64,000 bases of DNA from Achromobacter anxifer. Its GTDB lineage: Bacteria > Pseudomonadota > Gammaproteobacteria > Burkholderiales > Burkholderiaceae_B. The notes beneath the pieces are model-generated. The model was not told the DNA's origin, made no database searches, and saw only the letters and a list, made by a program, of their open reading frames with translations. The first letter of the stretch is position 1. Every line of letters begins with the position of its first letter. The stretch covers positions 124,001-188,000 of the forward strand of contig NZ_CAHLAR010000008.1 in the NCBI RefSeq assembly GCF_903652925.1, written 5' to 3'. Of the stretch, positions 1 through 7,484 are shown in pieces. The position numbers and the translations under genes are program-made.

Positions 1-16
1 TCCCGCCTGTGCGGGA
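1..16. repeat. Edge hairpin, possible dispersed REP-like element
   Basis: TCCCGC-CTGT-GCGGGA forms a 6-bp stem with a 4-base loop and is followed by TGAC. The form resembles the short palindromic intergenic repeats common in betaproteobacteria. It is cut by the window edge, and no second copy was noticed here. It could equally be the terminator hairpin of a gene to the left. Confidence 0.3.
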
Positions 17-306
17 TGACAAAATTTTAACCGGGCCGACCGATCACTGCCGCAATAACTACAGCGCCTAGGCGCTTCTACTACGCTGCCGCGATAAACC
101 CAGACGGCCGCCACGACCAAAAGCCTTGCACCGCACGCTTGCAGGCGCTTGTCCAGACCCACCAGGAATTTCCTGGAAGTTTCCGGCGGTTTCCCGAAAG
201 CGCACCCGGACCTGTTTTGTTGGCGGCGAAATCCAGCTCTGGAAAATCCGGCTCCTCGCGTTCAGACTTACTTGATCGCGCATCAGACCATCGGGGCATT
301 TCTTAA

Positions 307-324
307 GAAAACGCGAACGTTTTC
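307..324. other. Inverted repeat GAAAACG-CGAA-CGTTTTC
   Basis: A perfect 7-bp inverted repeat around a four-base loop, flanked on both sides by CTTAAG hexamers. It lies in non-coding DNA about 410 bp upstream of map. It could be an operator, or a leader or terminator hairpin of a minus-strand transcript. The role is unknown. Confidence 0.35.
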
Positions 325-650
325 AAGAACTTAAGCCGACATCCACATTGATGTCCAGACCCTGAGCCTGCATCGCCGCTCTAAAACATGACCGGGCTTA
401 CAAGCACGCCGCGTCCCAGCTTGCGCCCATCTTCGGACTGCCTTCCAATTCCGCCCGACCGATACCAACCGACGCTCCCGCCCGTGTCACCCACGGCCTG
501 CCCGAATTCGCTCCACAACCTTCGCTTGCGGTGAAACTTCAGGGCATGCCGCCGATCCCACTGGGATGGATCCGCCGCCAGTACTGCCGGGCTGCCTGGT
601 CCGCGTCCTTGGACCGACACCCGCCGGGTTCAGCCTTTGCCGTAACCCGA

Positions 651-682
651 TTGCTCCCCAAAATTTTAGGGAAGCCTATAAT
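651..682 (+). promoter_or_regulatory. Putative sigma70 promoter of map
   Basis: A perfect TATAAT -10 box lies at 677-682, and the stretch around it is locally AT-rich. The only -35-like hexamer, TTGCTC at 651-656, sits 20 bp upstream, which is longer than ideal. Transcription would start near 689 and leave a leader of about 45 nt before the map ATG. Confidence 0.45.
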
Positions 683-733
683 TCTACTATTCTTTCAAGC
701 AGACATTCAAGCGAGATATCGCCAAGCGACTCC

Positions 734-1555
734 ATGGGCACAATCACCAATCAAGCCGACCTGGCCAAGATGCGCGCCGCCTGCCAGGATGCGGCCAAAG
801 TCCTCGACTTCATCACCCCCCACGTGAAGCCGGGGGTCACCACCGGGGAACTGGACCGACTCTGCCTGGAATACCTGACCGACGAGCTCGGCGTGAAGTC
901 CGCCACCGTGGGCTACGCGCCCCCGGGCTATCCCCCCTTCCCCGGCGCCATCTGCACCTCGGTCAACCACCAGGTCTGTCATGGCATCCCGGGCGACAAG
1001 GTGCTGAAGAACGGCGACTCGCTGAATATCGACGTCACCATCATCAAGGACGGTTGGTTCGGCGACACCAGCCGCATGTACGCAGTGGGCGAACAATCCA
1101 TATTGTCGCGCCGTCTGACCGAGATCACCTTCGAATGCATGTGGAAGGGCATCCAGCAGGTGAAAAACGGGGCCACGTTGGGCGATGTCGGCAACGCGAT
1201 CCAGAAACATGCGGAGGCCAACGGCTTTTCGGTGGTGCGCGAATTCTGCGGTCACGGCATCGGCCAACGCTTCCATGAAGATCCGCAGGTGCTGCATTAC
1301 GGCAAGCCTGGCACGGGCGTGCCGCTGACGACCGGCATGCTGTTCACCATCGAACCCATGATCAACGCCGGGCGCCGCGAGATCCGCCAGCTGTCCGACG
1401 GCTGGACGGTCGTGACCCGCGACCACAGCCTGTCGGCCCAGTGGGAGCATGCTGTCTGCGTAACCGAAACCGGCTATGAAGTGCTGACCCTGTCCCCAGG
1501 CATGCCGCAACCGCCCGCCTTCATCACCGAACCCCTGGTCATCCCCGCCGTCTGA
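734..1555 (+). CDS. map: Type I methionine aminopeptidase
   Basis: This enzyme removes the initiator methionine from nascent cytosolic proteins. The protein has 273 residues with a pita-bread metallopeptidase fold. All five metal ligands are visible: D100, D111, H174, E207 and E238, each offset by exactly three from the E. coli enzyme. The ATG at 734 is chosen because the residues encoded upstream in the same frame show no family similarity, whereas the residues after 734 match the family start. The Shine-Dalgarno sequence is poor. glnD follows 19 bp later on the same strand, so the two genes are probably co-transcribed. Confidence 0.97.
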   Translation: MGTITNQADLAKMRAACQDAAKVLDFITPHVKPGVTTGELDRLCLEYLTDELGVKSATVGYAPPGYPPFPGAICTSVNHQVCHGIPGDKVLKNGDSLNIDVTIIKDGWFGDTSRMYAVGEQSILSRRLTEITFECMWKGIQQVKNGATLGDVGNAIQKHAEANGFSVVREFCGHGIGQRFHEDPQVLHYGKPGTGVPLTTGMLFTIEPMINAGRREIRQLSDGWTVVTRDHSLSAQWEHAVCVTETGYEVLTLSPGMPQPPAFITEPLVIPAV

Positions 1556-1574
1556 AACACAAGCTGCCGCCACC

Positions 1575-4181
1575 ATGACCGCCGAAACCCTCAGCGCCCT
1601 GCGCGAACGAATCCAGGAAGCCCGGCGGACCGCGGTGACGCAATTCCGCGAACACGAACGCCCGGACACCCTGCTCTCCGAGCTGCGCCGCATCGTCGAC
1701 GCGGCCCTGCGCGATCTGGTCAAGCAGTGCCCGCTGCCGGCCGGCGCCACGCTGGCGGCCGTGGGCGGCTATGGCCGCGGCGAACTCTATCCCCACTCCG
1801 ACGTCGACCTGCTCATCCTGCTGCCTCACGCCCCCACGCGCGAGGAAGAGTCGGCCATAGAGAAGCTCGTGGCCTCGCTGTGGGACCTGGGCCTTGAGCC
1901 TGGCCACAGCGTGCGCACCATCGAGGACTGCGAGCGCGAGGCGGATGCCGACATCACCGTCGAAACAGCCTTGCTGGAGTCTCGCTGGCTGGCCGGCAGC
2001 CGCACGCTGATGAAGAAGTTCGAGGCCGCGACCAAGTCCCGGCTGGACCCGCGCGCCTTCTTCCGCGCCAAGCGCGTCGAAATGCAGCAGCGCCACGCGC
2101 GCTATCACGACACGCCCTACGCGCTGGAACCGAACTGCAAGGAATCCCCCGGCGGGCTGCGCGACCTGCAGGTCATCCTGTGGATGGCGCGCGCGGCCGG
2201 TTTCGGCGATAGCTGGCGTTCCGTGGCGCAGGCCGGCCTGCTGACCTCGTCCGAGGCCCGCGACCTGCGCAAGGCCGAGCAGGCTTTCAAGCGCCTGCGC
2301 ATCGAATTGCACCTGCTGGCGAACCGGCGCGAGGATCGTGTGCTGTTCGACCTGCAGCCGGCGCTGGCCGAGGTCTACGGCATCCACGCCACCGCCACCC
2401 GCCGCGGCAGCGAACTGCTGATGCAGCGCTACTACTGGGCGGCGCGGCTGGTGACGCAGTTGAACGGCATCCTGGTGCAGAACATCGAGGAACGGCTGTT
2501 CCCGCGCCCCGACAGCGACGCGCGCGACATCGACGACGACTTCCGCAACCTGCGCGACCGCCTGGACATCATTCGCGACGACGGCTTCGAACGCAATCCC
2601 ACCCTGTTGCTGCGCGCCTTCCTGGTGATGCAGCAGCATCCGGAACTGACCGGCATGTCGGCCCGCACGCTGCGCGCCATCTGGCATTCGCGCCACCGCA
2701 TCGACGCGCAGTTCCGCCGCAACCCCGTTAACCGCAAGCTGTTCCTGCAGATCCTGCAGCAGCCGCGCGGCATCGTGCATGAATTGCGGCGCATGACCAT
2801 GCTGAACATCCTGCCGCGCTATCTGCCGGTGTTCCGCCGCATCGTGGGCCAGATGCAGCATGACCTGTTCCATGCTTATACGGTGGACCAGCACACGCTG
2901 GCAGTGGTGCGCAACCTGCGCCGCTTCACCATGCCGGAGCACGCCCAGGAATATCCGCTGGCCAGCCAGCTGATCGCCGGACTGGACCGCCACTGGCTGC
3001 TGTACGTGGCCGCCCTGTTCCACGACATCGCCAAGGGCCGCGGCGGCGACCACTCCGAGCTGGGTGCGCGCGAAGTGCGCAAGTTCGCGCAAGACCACGG
3101 CATGGAGCCCGAAGACACCCAGCTGGTGGAGTTCCTGGTGCGCCAGCACCTGCTGATGTCGGCCGTGGCGCAGAAGCGCGACCTGTCCGACCCGACGGTG
3201 GTGCAGGACTTCGCCGCCACCGTGAAGGACGAACGCCACCTGACCGCGCTGTACCTGCTGACGGTGGCCGACATCCGCGGCACCAGCCCCAAGGTCTGGA
3301 ACGCCTGGAAGGGCAAGCTGCTGGAAGACCTGTACAAGCTGACCCTGGCGGCGCTGGGCGGCGCCCATGCCGACGCGCACACGGTGTTGACCGAACGCAA
3401 GGAAGAAGCCGCCCGCCTGACCCGCCTGGCGGGCCTGCGCGACGACGCCCGTGAAGCCTTCTGGAACCAGCTCGACGTGGCGTACTTCCTGCGCCACGAC
3501 GCTTCGGACATCGCCTGGCACACGCGCCACCTGTACCACCAGGTCGCACCGGCCCAGGCCGTGGTCAAAGCCCGCCCCACCGAACACGGGGAAGGCCTGC
3601 AGATCATGGTGTACACCCGCGACGCGCCCGACCTGTTCGTGGCGATCTGCGGCTATTTCGATGCCAAATCGCTCTCGATTCAGGACGCCCGCATCCACAC
3701 CACGCGCCACGGCTGGGCGCTGGACAGCTTCATCGTGCTGCTGCCGGAAGGCGCCAGCGACCTGCGCGCCCAGGCCACGCTGGTCGAGCATGAACTGGCC
3801 GAACGGCTGAAGGATCCGCATGCCGCCGCCCAGCAGCAACCGGCCCGCGGCGGCTACTACGGCCGCGGCCGGCAGTCGCGCGTGTCGCGCGTGTTCCCGG
3901 TCATGCCGCAGGCCGAGCTGCAACCCGACGAGCGCAGCACCTCCTGGCGCCTGTCCGTGACCGCCACCGACCGCCCCGGCCTGCTGCACGCCCTGGCCCG
4001 GGTCTTCGCCAGCCACGAGGTGAACCTGCTGATGGCCAAGATCATGACGCTGGGCGACCGCGTCGAGGACGTGTTCATCGTGGATGGGTCGGCGCTGGCC
4101 CGCCCGCGCAGCCAGATGCAGTTCGAACGCGACGTCCTGGACGCTCTGGCGGGCGAGGAAGCGCGGCAGCGCGCGGCCTGA
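1575..4181 (+). CDS. glnD: Bifunctional PII uridylyltransferase/uridylyl-removing enzyme
   Basis: GlnD is the cytosolic glutamine sensor that uridylylates and deuridylylates PII proteins to control nitrogen metabolism. At 868 residues it is full length. Visible domains in order are: the nucleotidyltransferase motif GGYGRGE at 64-70 with D76 and D78 as metal ligands; the HD hydrolase domain with H483 and D484; and two C-terminal ACT domains starting near 676 and 791. It follows map closely. A GC-rich hairpin overlaps the stop codon. An equally long open frame on the opposite strand is a codon-bias artefact. Confidence 0.98.
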   Translation: MTAETLSALRERIQEARRTAVTQFREHERPDTLLSELRRIVDAALRDLVKQCPLPAGATLAAVGGYGRGELYPHSDVDLLILLPHAPTREEESAIEKLVASLWDLGLEPGHSVRTIEDCEREADADITVETALLESRWLAGSRTLMKKFEAATKSRLDPRAFFRAKRVEMQQRHARYHDTPYALEPNCKESPGGLRDLQVILWMARAAGFGDSWRSVAQAGLLTSSEARDLRKAEQAFKRLRIELHLLANRREDRVLFDLQPALAEVYGIHATATRRGSELLMQRYYWAARLVTQLNGILVQNIEERLFPRPDSDARDIDDDFRNLRDRLDIIRDDGFERNPTLLLRAFLVMQQHPELTGMSARTLRAIWHSRHRIDAQFRRNPVNRKLFLQILQQPRGIVHELRRMTMLNILPRYLPVFRRIVGQMQHDLFHAYTVDQHTLAVVRNLRRFTMPEHAQEYPLASQLIAGLDRHWLLYVAALFHDIAKGRGGDHSELGAREVRKFAQDHGMEPEDTQLVEFLVRQHLLMSAVAQKRDLSDPTVVQDFAATVKDERHLTALYLLTVADIRGTSPKVWNAWKGKLLEDLYKLTLAALGGAHADAHTVLTERKEEAARLTRLAGLRDDAREAFWNQLDVAYFLRHDASDIAWHTRHLYHQVAPAQAVVKARPTEHGEGLQIMVYTRDAPDLFVAICGYFDAKSLSIQDARIHTTRHGWALDSFIVLLPEGASDLRAQATLVEHELAERLKDPHAAAQQQPARGGYYGRGRQSRVSRVFPVMPQAELQPDERSTSWRLSVTATDRPGLLHALARVFASHEVNLLMAKIMTLGDRVEDVFIVDGSALARPRSQMQFERDVLDALAGEEARQRAA

Positions 4182-4199
4182 GCGGCCCACAGGCCGCTC
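4180..4199 (+). terminator. Hairpin at the end of glnD
   Basis: GAGCGGCC-CACA-GGCCGCTC is a perfect 8-bp stem that includes the last two bases of the glnD stop codon. A C-rich stretch follows rather than a T tract, so this is either a weak intrinsic terminator or a 3'-end stabilising hairpin. Confidence 0.4.
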
Positions 4200-4239
4200 C
4201 CCAACCCAGCCCCAAAGCCAGTCCCCGACCGGGCATCGC

Positions 4240-4264
4240 CAGGGCCGCCGGGACCGCATACAAT
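4240..4264 (+). promoter_or_regulatory. Candidate promoter of the MarC-family gene
   Basis: A TACAAT -10 box lies at 4259-4264, 31 bp before the start codon, in the 114-bp gap after glnD. No good -35 box is seen at the expected distance. The call rests on the -10 box and its position alone. Confidence 0.35.
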
Positions 4265-4295
4265 CCCGGTTTTCGGCCAGGCGATTGCCCTACCC

Positions 4296-5009
4296 ATGCA
4301 GCTAAACGAATATCTGCGCGTTTTCGGCGGCAGCTTCTTTTTCGCGCTGGCCACCCTGCTCCCCTTCCTGAACCCGCCCGCCATCGCGCCGATCTTCCTG
4401 TCGCTGACCGAAGGCGCGTCCTCTTCCACGCGCATGGTGCTGGCCAAGCGCGTGGCCATCAATGTCTGCCTGATGCTGGTCGTCGCGATGGTGGCGGGCA
4501 ACGTGCTGCTCAGTTTCTTCGGCATCTCCCTGTCCATCGTGCGGGTCGGCGGCGGCATGCTCGTGATCGCCAGCGCCTGGCGGCTGGTGAATTCGCCCGA
4601 TGCCGACACCGAGCGCGTGGCCCGCATGGCCGAATCCTTCACCCCCGAAATGGCCAAGGCCCGGGCGTTCTATCCCCTGACCTTTCCCATCAGCTGCGGC
4701 CCGGGCTCCATCGCCGCGGCCATCACGGTCGGCGTGTCGCTGCGGGACCAGAACCACGTGCTCAGCCTCTTACGGCTGGGCGGCTCCATTCCCGGCATCA
4801 TCGTGGTGTCCGTGACGCTCTATATCTGCCTGCGCTTTGCCGCGCAGATGCTGCACCGCCTGGGCGACAATGGCACCGCCGTGTTCATGCGCCTGTCGGC
4901 CTTCATCATGCTGTGCCTGGGCGTGCAGATCTTCTGGGAAGGTTCGCGCGAACTGCTGCTGGGCGTGCTGCAGCAGGTGATGCAACCAATTCCGATTCCC
5001 AAGGCCTAA
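4296..5009 (+). CDS. MarC-family integral membrane protein
   Basis: The product has 237 residues and about six hydrophobic membrane segments, with the N-terminal segment rich in F, A and L and the motif FLNPPAIAPIF near residues 26-36. This pattern and the conserved SCGPGSIAAA stretch identify the MarC/UPF0056 family. The cellular role of the family is unsettled: it was once linked to multiple antibiotic resistance, but that link is not well supported. The gene stands alone between a glnD-end hairpin and its own terminator, so it is probably monocistronic. Confidence 0.9.
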   Translation: MQLNEYLRVFGGSFFFALATLLPFLNPPAIAPIFLSLTEGASSSTRMVLAKRVAINVCLMLVVAMVAGNVLLSFFGISLSIVRVGGGMLVIASAWRLVNSPDADTERVARMAESFTPEMAKARAFYPLTFPISCGPGSIAAAITVGVSLRDQNHVLSLLRLGGSIPGIIVVSVTLYICLRFAAQMLHRLGDNGTAVFMRLSAFIMLCLGVQIFWEGSRELLLGVLQQVMQPIPIPKA

Positions 5010-5014
5010 GCCTC

Positions 5015-5040
5015 GCCAGGCGCCGCGCCTGGCTCCTTTT
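5015..5040 (+). terminator. Intrinsic terminator after the MarC-family gene
   Basis: GCCAGGCG-CCG-CGCCTGGC is a perfect 8-bp stem at 5015-5033, followed by TCCTTTT. It starts 5 bp after the MarC-family stop codon and lies before dsbB. Confidence 0.6.
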
Positions 5041-5061
5041 CACCCCCTTTTCAGAACAACA

Positions 5062-5547
5062 ATGACTTCTCGTTCAGAACGCCTGCTCCGCCTGATCGCC
5101 CTCTTCTGCTTCGGCGCGGTCGGCATCGCCCTGGTCTCCCAGCACGTCTTCGACATGCCGCCTTGCGCCTGGTGCGTCATGCAGCGCCTGATCTACCTGG
5201 TGATCGGCGTCATCGCGCTGATAGGCGGATTCGGCGGCGGACGGGCCCTGACTCGTCTCTGCGGCGCGCTCGCCGGGCTGCTGTCGCTGGGCGGCATCGC
5301 CGCCGCCTGGTACCAGTACAGCGTGGCCGCCAACATGCTGTCCTGCGACCAGACCTTCGCCGACCGCTTCATGACCGGCATCGGCCTGGAAAGCGCGGTG
5401 CCCTGGCTGTTCGGCATCTACGCCACCTGCATGGACGCCAAGGTGCCGGTGCTCGGCATCGAGTACGCCCTGTGGAGCCTGGCGCTCTTCGCCATCCTCT
5501 TCTTCATGGCGCTACCGGTCGCCTTCCGGCGCGGCCATACGCGCTAA
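5062..5547 (+). CDS. dsbB: Disulfide bond formation protein B
   Basis: DsbB is an inner-membrane quinone reductase that re-oxidises periplasmic DsbA. The 161-residue protein has four hydrophobic segments. Both redox pairs are present: C35 and C38 in the PCAWC motif of the first periplasmic loop, and C95 with C123 in the second loop. The length is typical of the family. A nucleotidyltransferase-fold gene starts 4 bp after the stop codon, implying co-transcription. DsbB activity is also needed for the disulfide in flagellar P-ring protein FlgI in other bacteria, though this locus is far from the flgI gene. Confidence 0.95.
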   Translation: MTSRSERLLRLIALFCFGAVGIALVSQHVFDMPPCAWCVMQRLIYLVIGVIALIGGFGGGRALTRLCGALAGLLSLGGIAAAWYQYSVAANMLSCDQTFADRFMTGIGLESAVPWLFGIYATCMDAKVPVLGIEYALWSLALFAILFFMALPVAFRRGHTR

Positions 5548-5551
5548 GCCG

Positions 5552-6139
5552 GTGCTGACTCCGCCCGAGGACCCGCACGCCGCCACGCTGCGCCGGCTGG
5601 TCCTGGCGCACCCGCCGCTCGTACGCTGGCTGCACGCTGCCCGCGACCACGGCCCCACGGACGGCTGCATCGGCGCGGGCGTGGTGCGCTCCCTGGTCTG
5701 GAACCACCTGCACGGCTATCCGGCGGGCAGCCACGCGCCGGCCGACGTCGACTTCGTCTATCACGATCCCACGGATCTCACGCCCGGGCACGAGGCGGAC
5801 GTCGCCAGGCGCCTGCACGCGGCGGCGCCCGACGCCGCCTGGGAGGTCGTGAACCAGGCTCGCGTGCACTTGTGGCATCGCGACAGCACTGGCGTGGCGC
5901 CGCCCCCGGCGGCATCGCTGACGGCCGGCATCGCCACCTGGCCCGAAACCGCCACTTGCGTGGCGGTGCGCCTGACGCGGGATGGCCTGGTGGATATCAT
6001 CGCCCCGCATGGAATGGCCGATCTGTTCGGACTGGTGCTGCGGCCCAGCCCCGCAGCGGATCGCCAGGCCTACGCCTCGCGCCTGGCCGCCAAGCGCCAT
6101 GCCGAGATCTGGCCGCGGCTGACTGTCATACCCTTTTGA
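5552..6139 (+). CDS. Nucleotidyltransferase-fold family protein
   Basis: The product has 195 residues and appears cytosolic, with no signal or membrane segment. It resembles the DUF925-type nucleotidyltransferase family: GCIGAGVVRSLVW near residue 37, followed by APADVDFVYHD with the paired aspartates expected of this fold. A C-terminal region rich in R, H and A ends with the family's KRHAEIWPRL signature. The biochemical function is unknown. The GTG start at 5552 lies 4 bp after dsbB, which suggests translational coupling. The metallopeptidase gene begins 2 bp downstream. Confidence 0.8.
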   Translation: MLTPPEDPHAATLRRLVLAHPPLVRWLHAARDHGPTDGCIGAGVVRSLVWNHLHGYPAGSHAPADVDFVYHDPTDLTPGHEADVARRLHAAAPDAAWEVVNQARVHLWHRDSTGVAPPPAASLTAGIATWPETATCVAVRLTRDGLVDIIAPHGMADLFGLVLRPSPAADRQAYASRLAAKRHAEIWPRLTVIPF

Positions 6140-6141
6140 TC

Positions 6142-6663
6142 ATGTCTACCTTGAAGTACCTGACCGGATACCCGGAATCCCTGCTCGTCCAGGCCCGCAA
6201 GCTGCTGGACGACGGCAAGCTCGGCGCGGCGCTGCTGGCCCGCTACCCCGCCGGCCCACACGGCGTGCGCACCGACCGCGCGCTGTACCAGTACGTGACG
6301 GACCTGAAGAACGCCTACATGCGCAATGGCGACCAGATCAACAAGGTCGCCTTCGACAGCAAGATCCACGTGATCCAGCATGCGCTCGGCCAGCACACCT
6401 ATATCTCGCGCGTGCAAGGCGGCAAGCTCAAGGCCAAGCATGAAATCCGGGTGGCAACCCTGTTCAAGACCGTGCCCGCCGAATTCCTGAAGATGATCAC
6501 GGTGCATGAGTTGGCTCACCTGAAGGAGAAGGACCACAACAAGGCCTTCTACAGCATGTGCCTGCGCATGGAGCCGCAGTACCACCAGTACGAATTCGAT
6601 CTTCGCCTATACCTGACGCACCTGGAAGCGACGCGCCAGCCGTTGTGGGATCCAAAGGCCTGA
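6142..6663 (+). CDS. YgjP-type (M48-like, DUF45) zinc metallopeptidase
   Basis: The 173-residue protein carries the zinc motif HELAHLKEKDH, with H122, E123 and H126 plus H132 as the likely further ligand, as in the YgjP/WLM-type DUF45 family. No signal peptide is evident, so it is probably cytosolic. The substrate is unknown. The ATG at 6142 is preferred because the region encoded upstream in the same frame overlaps the preceding gene and lacks similarity. It appears to be the last gene of a dsbB-containing unit. Confidence 0.85.
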   Translation: MSTLKYLTGYPESLLVQARKLLDDGKLGAALLARYPAGPHGVRTDRALYQYVTDLKNAYMRNGDQINKVAFDSKIHVIQHALGQHTYISRVQGGKLKAKHEIRVATLFKTVPAEFLKMITVHELAHLKEKDHNKAFYSMCLRMEPQYHQYEFDLRLYLTHLEATRQPLWDPKA

Positions 6664-6992
6664 TTAATCGCGGCGCATATATTTTTCGCCTCCCGGATCG
6701 ATTAATTCCTGGCAGTTACCTGAAACCAAATTCTGAACGTTTCCTGAATATATTCTGACTCCATTCTGACTGTTTTCTTAAAGCCATCTGACTATATTCT
6801 TAACGCAAGCTGAATACTCCAATTCGGCGGCGAAAAATTTCGATGCCCCTAGGGTTAGCGAGCATGAAATCCGGAATTTATCGCCAAAAACCGAAAGCGG
6901 AGTGAAAGTGGCCGTTATTAGACTCTCTCAGGCGTTTGTAAGGGGGTCGAAAATTCCAGCTCCTTGTAAGCGTTTTATATAACAAGGAGAAG
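6664..6992. promoter_or_regulatory. AT-rich regulatory region upstream of tctBA
   Basis: This 329-bp gap holds no gene. It is markedly AT-richer than its surroundings. Its left part contains the 11-bp periodic motif array described separately. Two copies of TTGTAAG occur at 6935 and 6964, and an AT-rich TTTATATAA stretch lies just before tctB. No clear pair of -35 and -10 boxes stands out, as would be expected of an activator-dependent promoter. Confidence 0.55.
6709..6820 (+). repeat. Array of ten CTGAM-type motifs on an 11-bp period
   Basis: Units beginning CTGAA, CTGAC, CTTAA or CTGGC start at 6709, 6720, 6733, 6744, 6755, 6766, 6777, 6788, 6799 and 6810. The last eight are spaced by exactly 11 bp. 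One step, 6720 to 6733, is 13 bp. Most units are preceded by TT or AT, giving a 7-base core TTCTGAM plus 4 variable bases. This same-face, head-to-tail layout is the one used by OmpR/PhoB-family response regulators. The array ends 172 bp before the tctB start. Confidence 0.8.
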
Positions 6993-7472
6993 ATGGTGCT
7001 TGAACAAAGCAGCAGCAATATAAATGTGGAGAGGGGTATTCATAGACATATGAATAACCAGAATTTTGTCAGGGGCGCATTCATGATGGTATTCGCCCTT
7101 GTTTTCGGAGTGACGGCACTCAAATATCAGGTCGGTACATTTTCCAGGGGCGGACCGGGCCTCTTTCCACTGATGGCAAGCTCGGCGCTGTTTGTCATCG
7201 GGCTGATCACGGTAATCACCTCGTTCTTCACGCCGCCGGTTCCCATGAGCCACAGCATCAAGAACATTTCCATCATCATGCTGAGCCTGGTGGGCTGCGC
7301 CGCAATATCCGGCGCGGTCAATATGATCGTCGGCATCATATTCCTGGTTTTCTGCGCCTCGCTGGCCGCCACTTCATATTCAACCCTGAGAAACCTGAAA
7401 ATATCAGGAGGGCTGATTGCCGTGGCTTTTGCATTCAAGAGCTTTCTCGGCCTTAACCTGCCCCTATATTGA
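6993..7472 (+). CDS. tctB: Tripartite tricarboxylate transporter small membrane subunit (TctB)
   Basis: This is the small, four-helix membrane subunit of a TTT-type secondary importer for carboxylates. The product has 159 residues and the motif GPGLFPLMAS near residues 51-60, typical of TctB. The ATG at 6993 has AAGGAG only 3 bp away. An in-frame ATG at 7050 would give 140 residues beginning just before the first membrane segment and is a credible alternative. Base composition is AT-richer than neighbouring genes, with many ATA and AAT codons. tctA follows after 12 bp. Confidence 0.85.
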   Translation: MVLEQSSSNINVERGIHRHMNNQNFVRGAFMMVFALVFGVTALKYQVGTFSRGGPGLFPLMASSALFVIGLITVITSFFTPPVPMSHSIKNISIIMLSLVGCAAISGAVNMIVGIIFLVFCASLAATSYSTLRNLKISGGLIAVAFAFKSFLGLNLPLY

Positions 7473-7484
7473 AGCGAGCGCGCG

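Larger units (their letters stand above)
1..733. other. Non-coding leader region upstream of map
   Basis: No convincing gene is seen here. Open frames in the stretch are short, disagree between strands and resemble no family I know. It holds a small hairpin at the left edge, a 14-bp palindrome at 63-76 (AGCGCCT/AGGCGCT), a 7-bp inverted repeat around a CGAA loop at 307-324, and a TATAAT box at 677-682 in front of map. In related genomes rpsB is often divergent from map, so part of this may be a leader for a minus-strand gene beyond the left edge. That is an inference from gene order only. Confidence 0.5.

Noticed and set aside
169-194. Three TTTCC motifs at 10-11 bp spacing before map
   Set aside because: There are only three units with inconsistent spacing and no surrounding conservation. 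Chance is sufficient.
1539-4259. 906-codon open frame on the minus strand opposite glnD
   Set aside because: It is the antisense shadow of a highly GC-biased gene. Its composition (His/Gln/Ala/Gly/Arg-rich) and lack of any recognisable domain mark it as an artefact.
6709-6820. Short periodic repeats as a CRISPR array
   Set aside because: The unit is only 11 bp, with a 5-7 base core and 4-base spacers. There are no repeats of CRISPR length, no unique spacers and no cas genes nearby.
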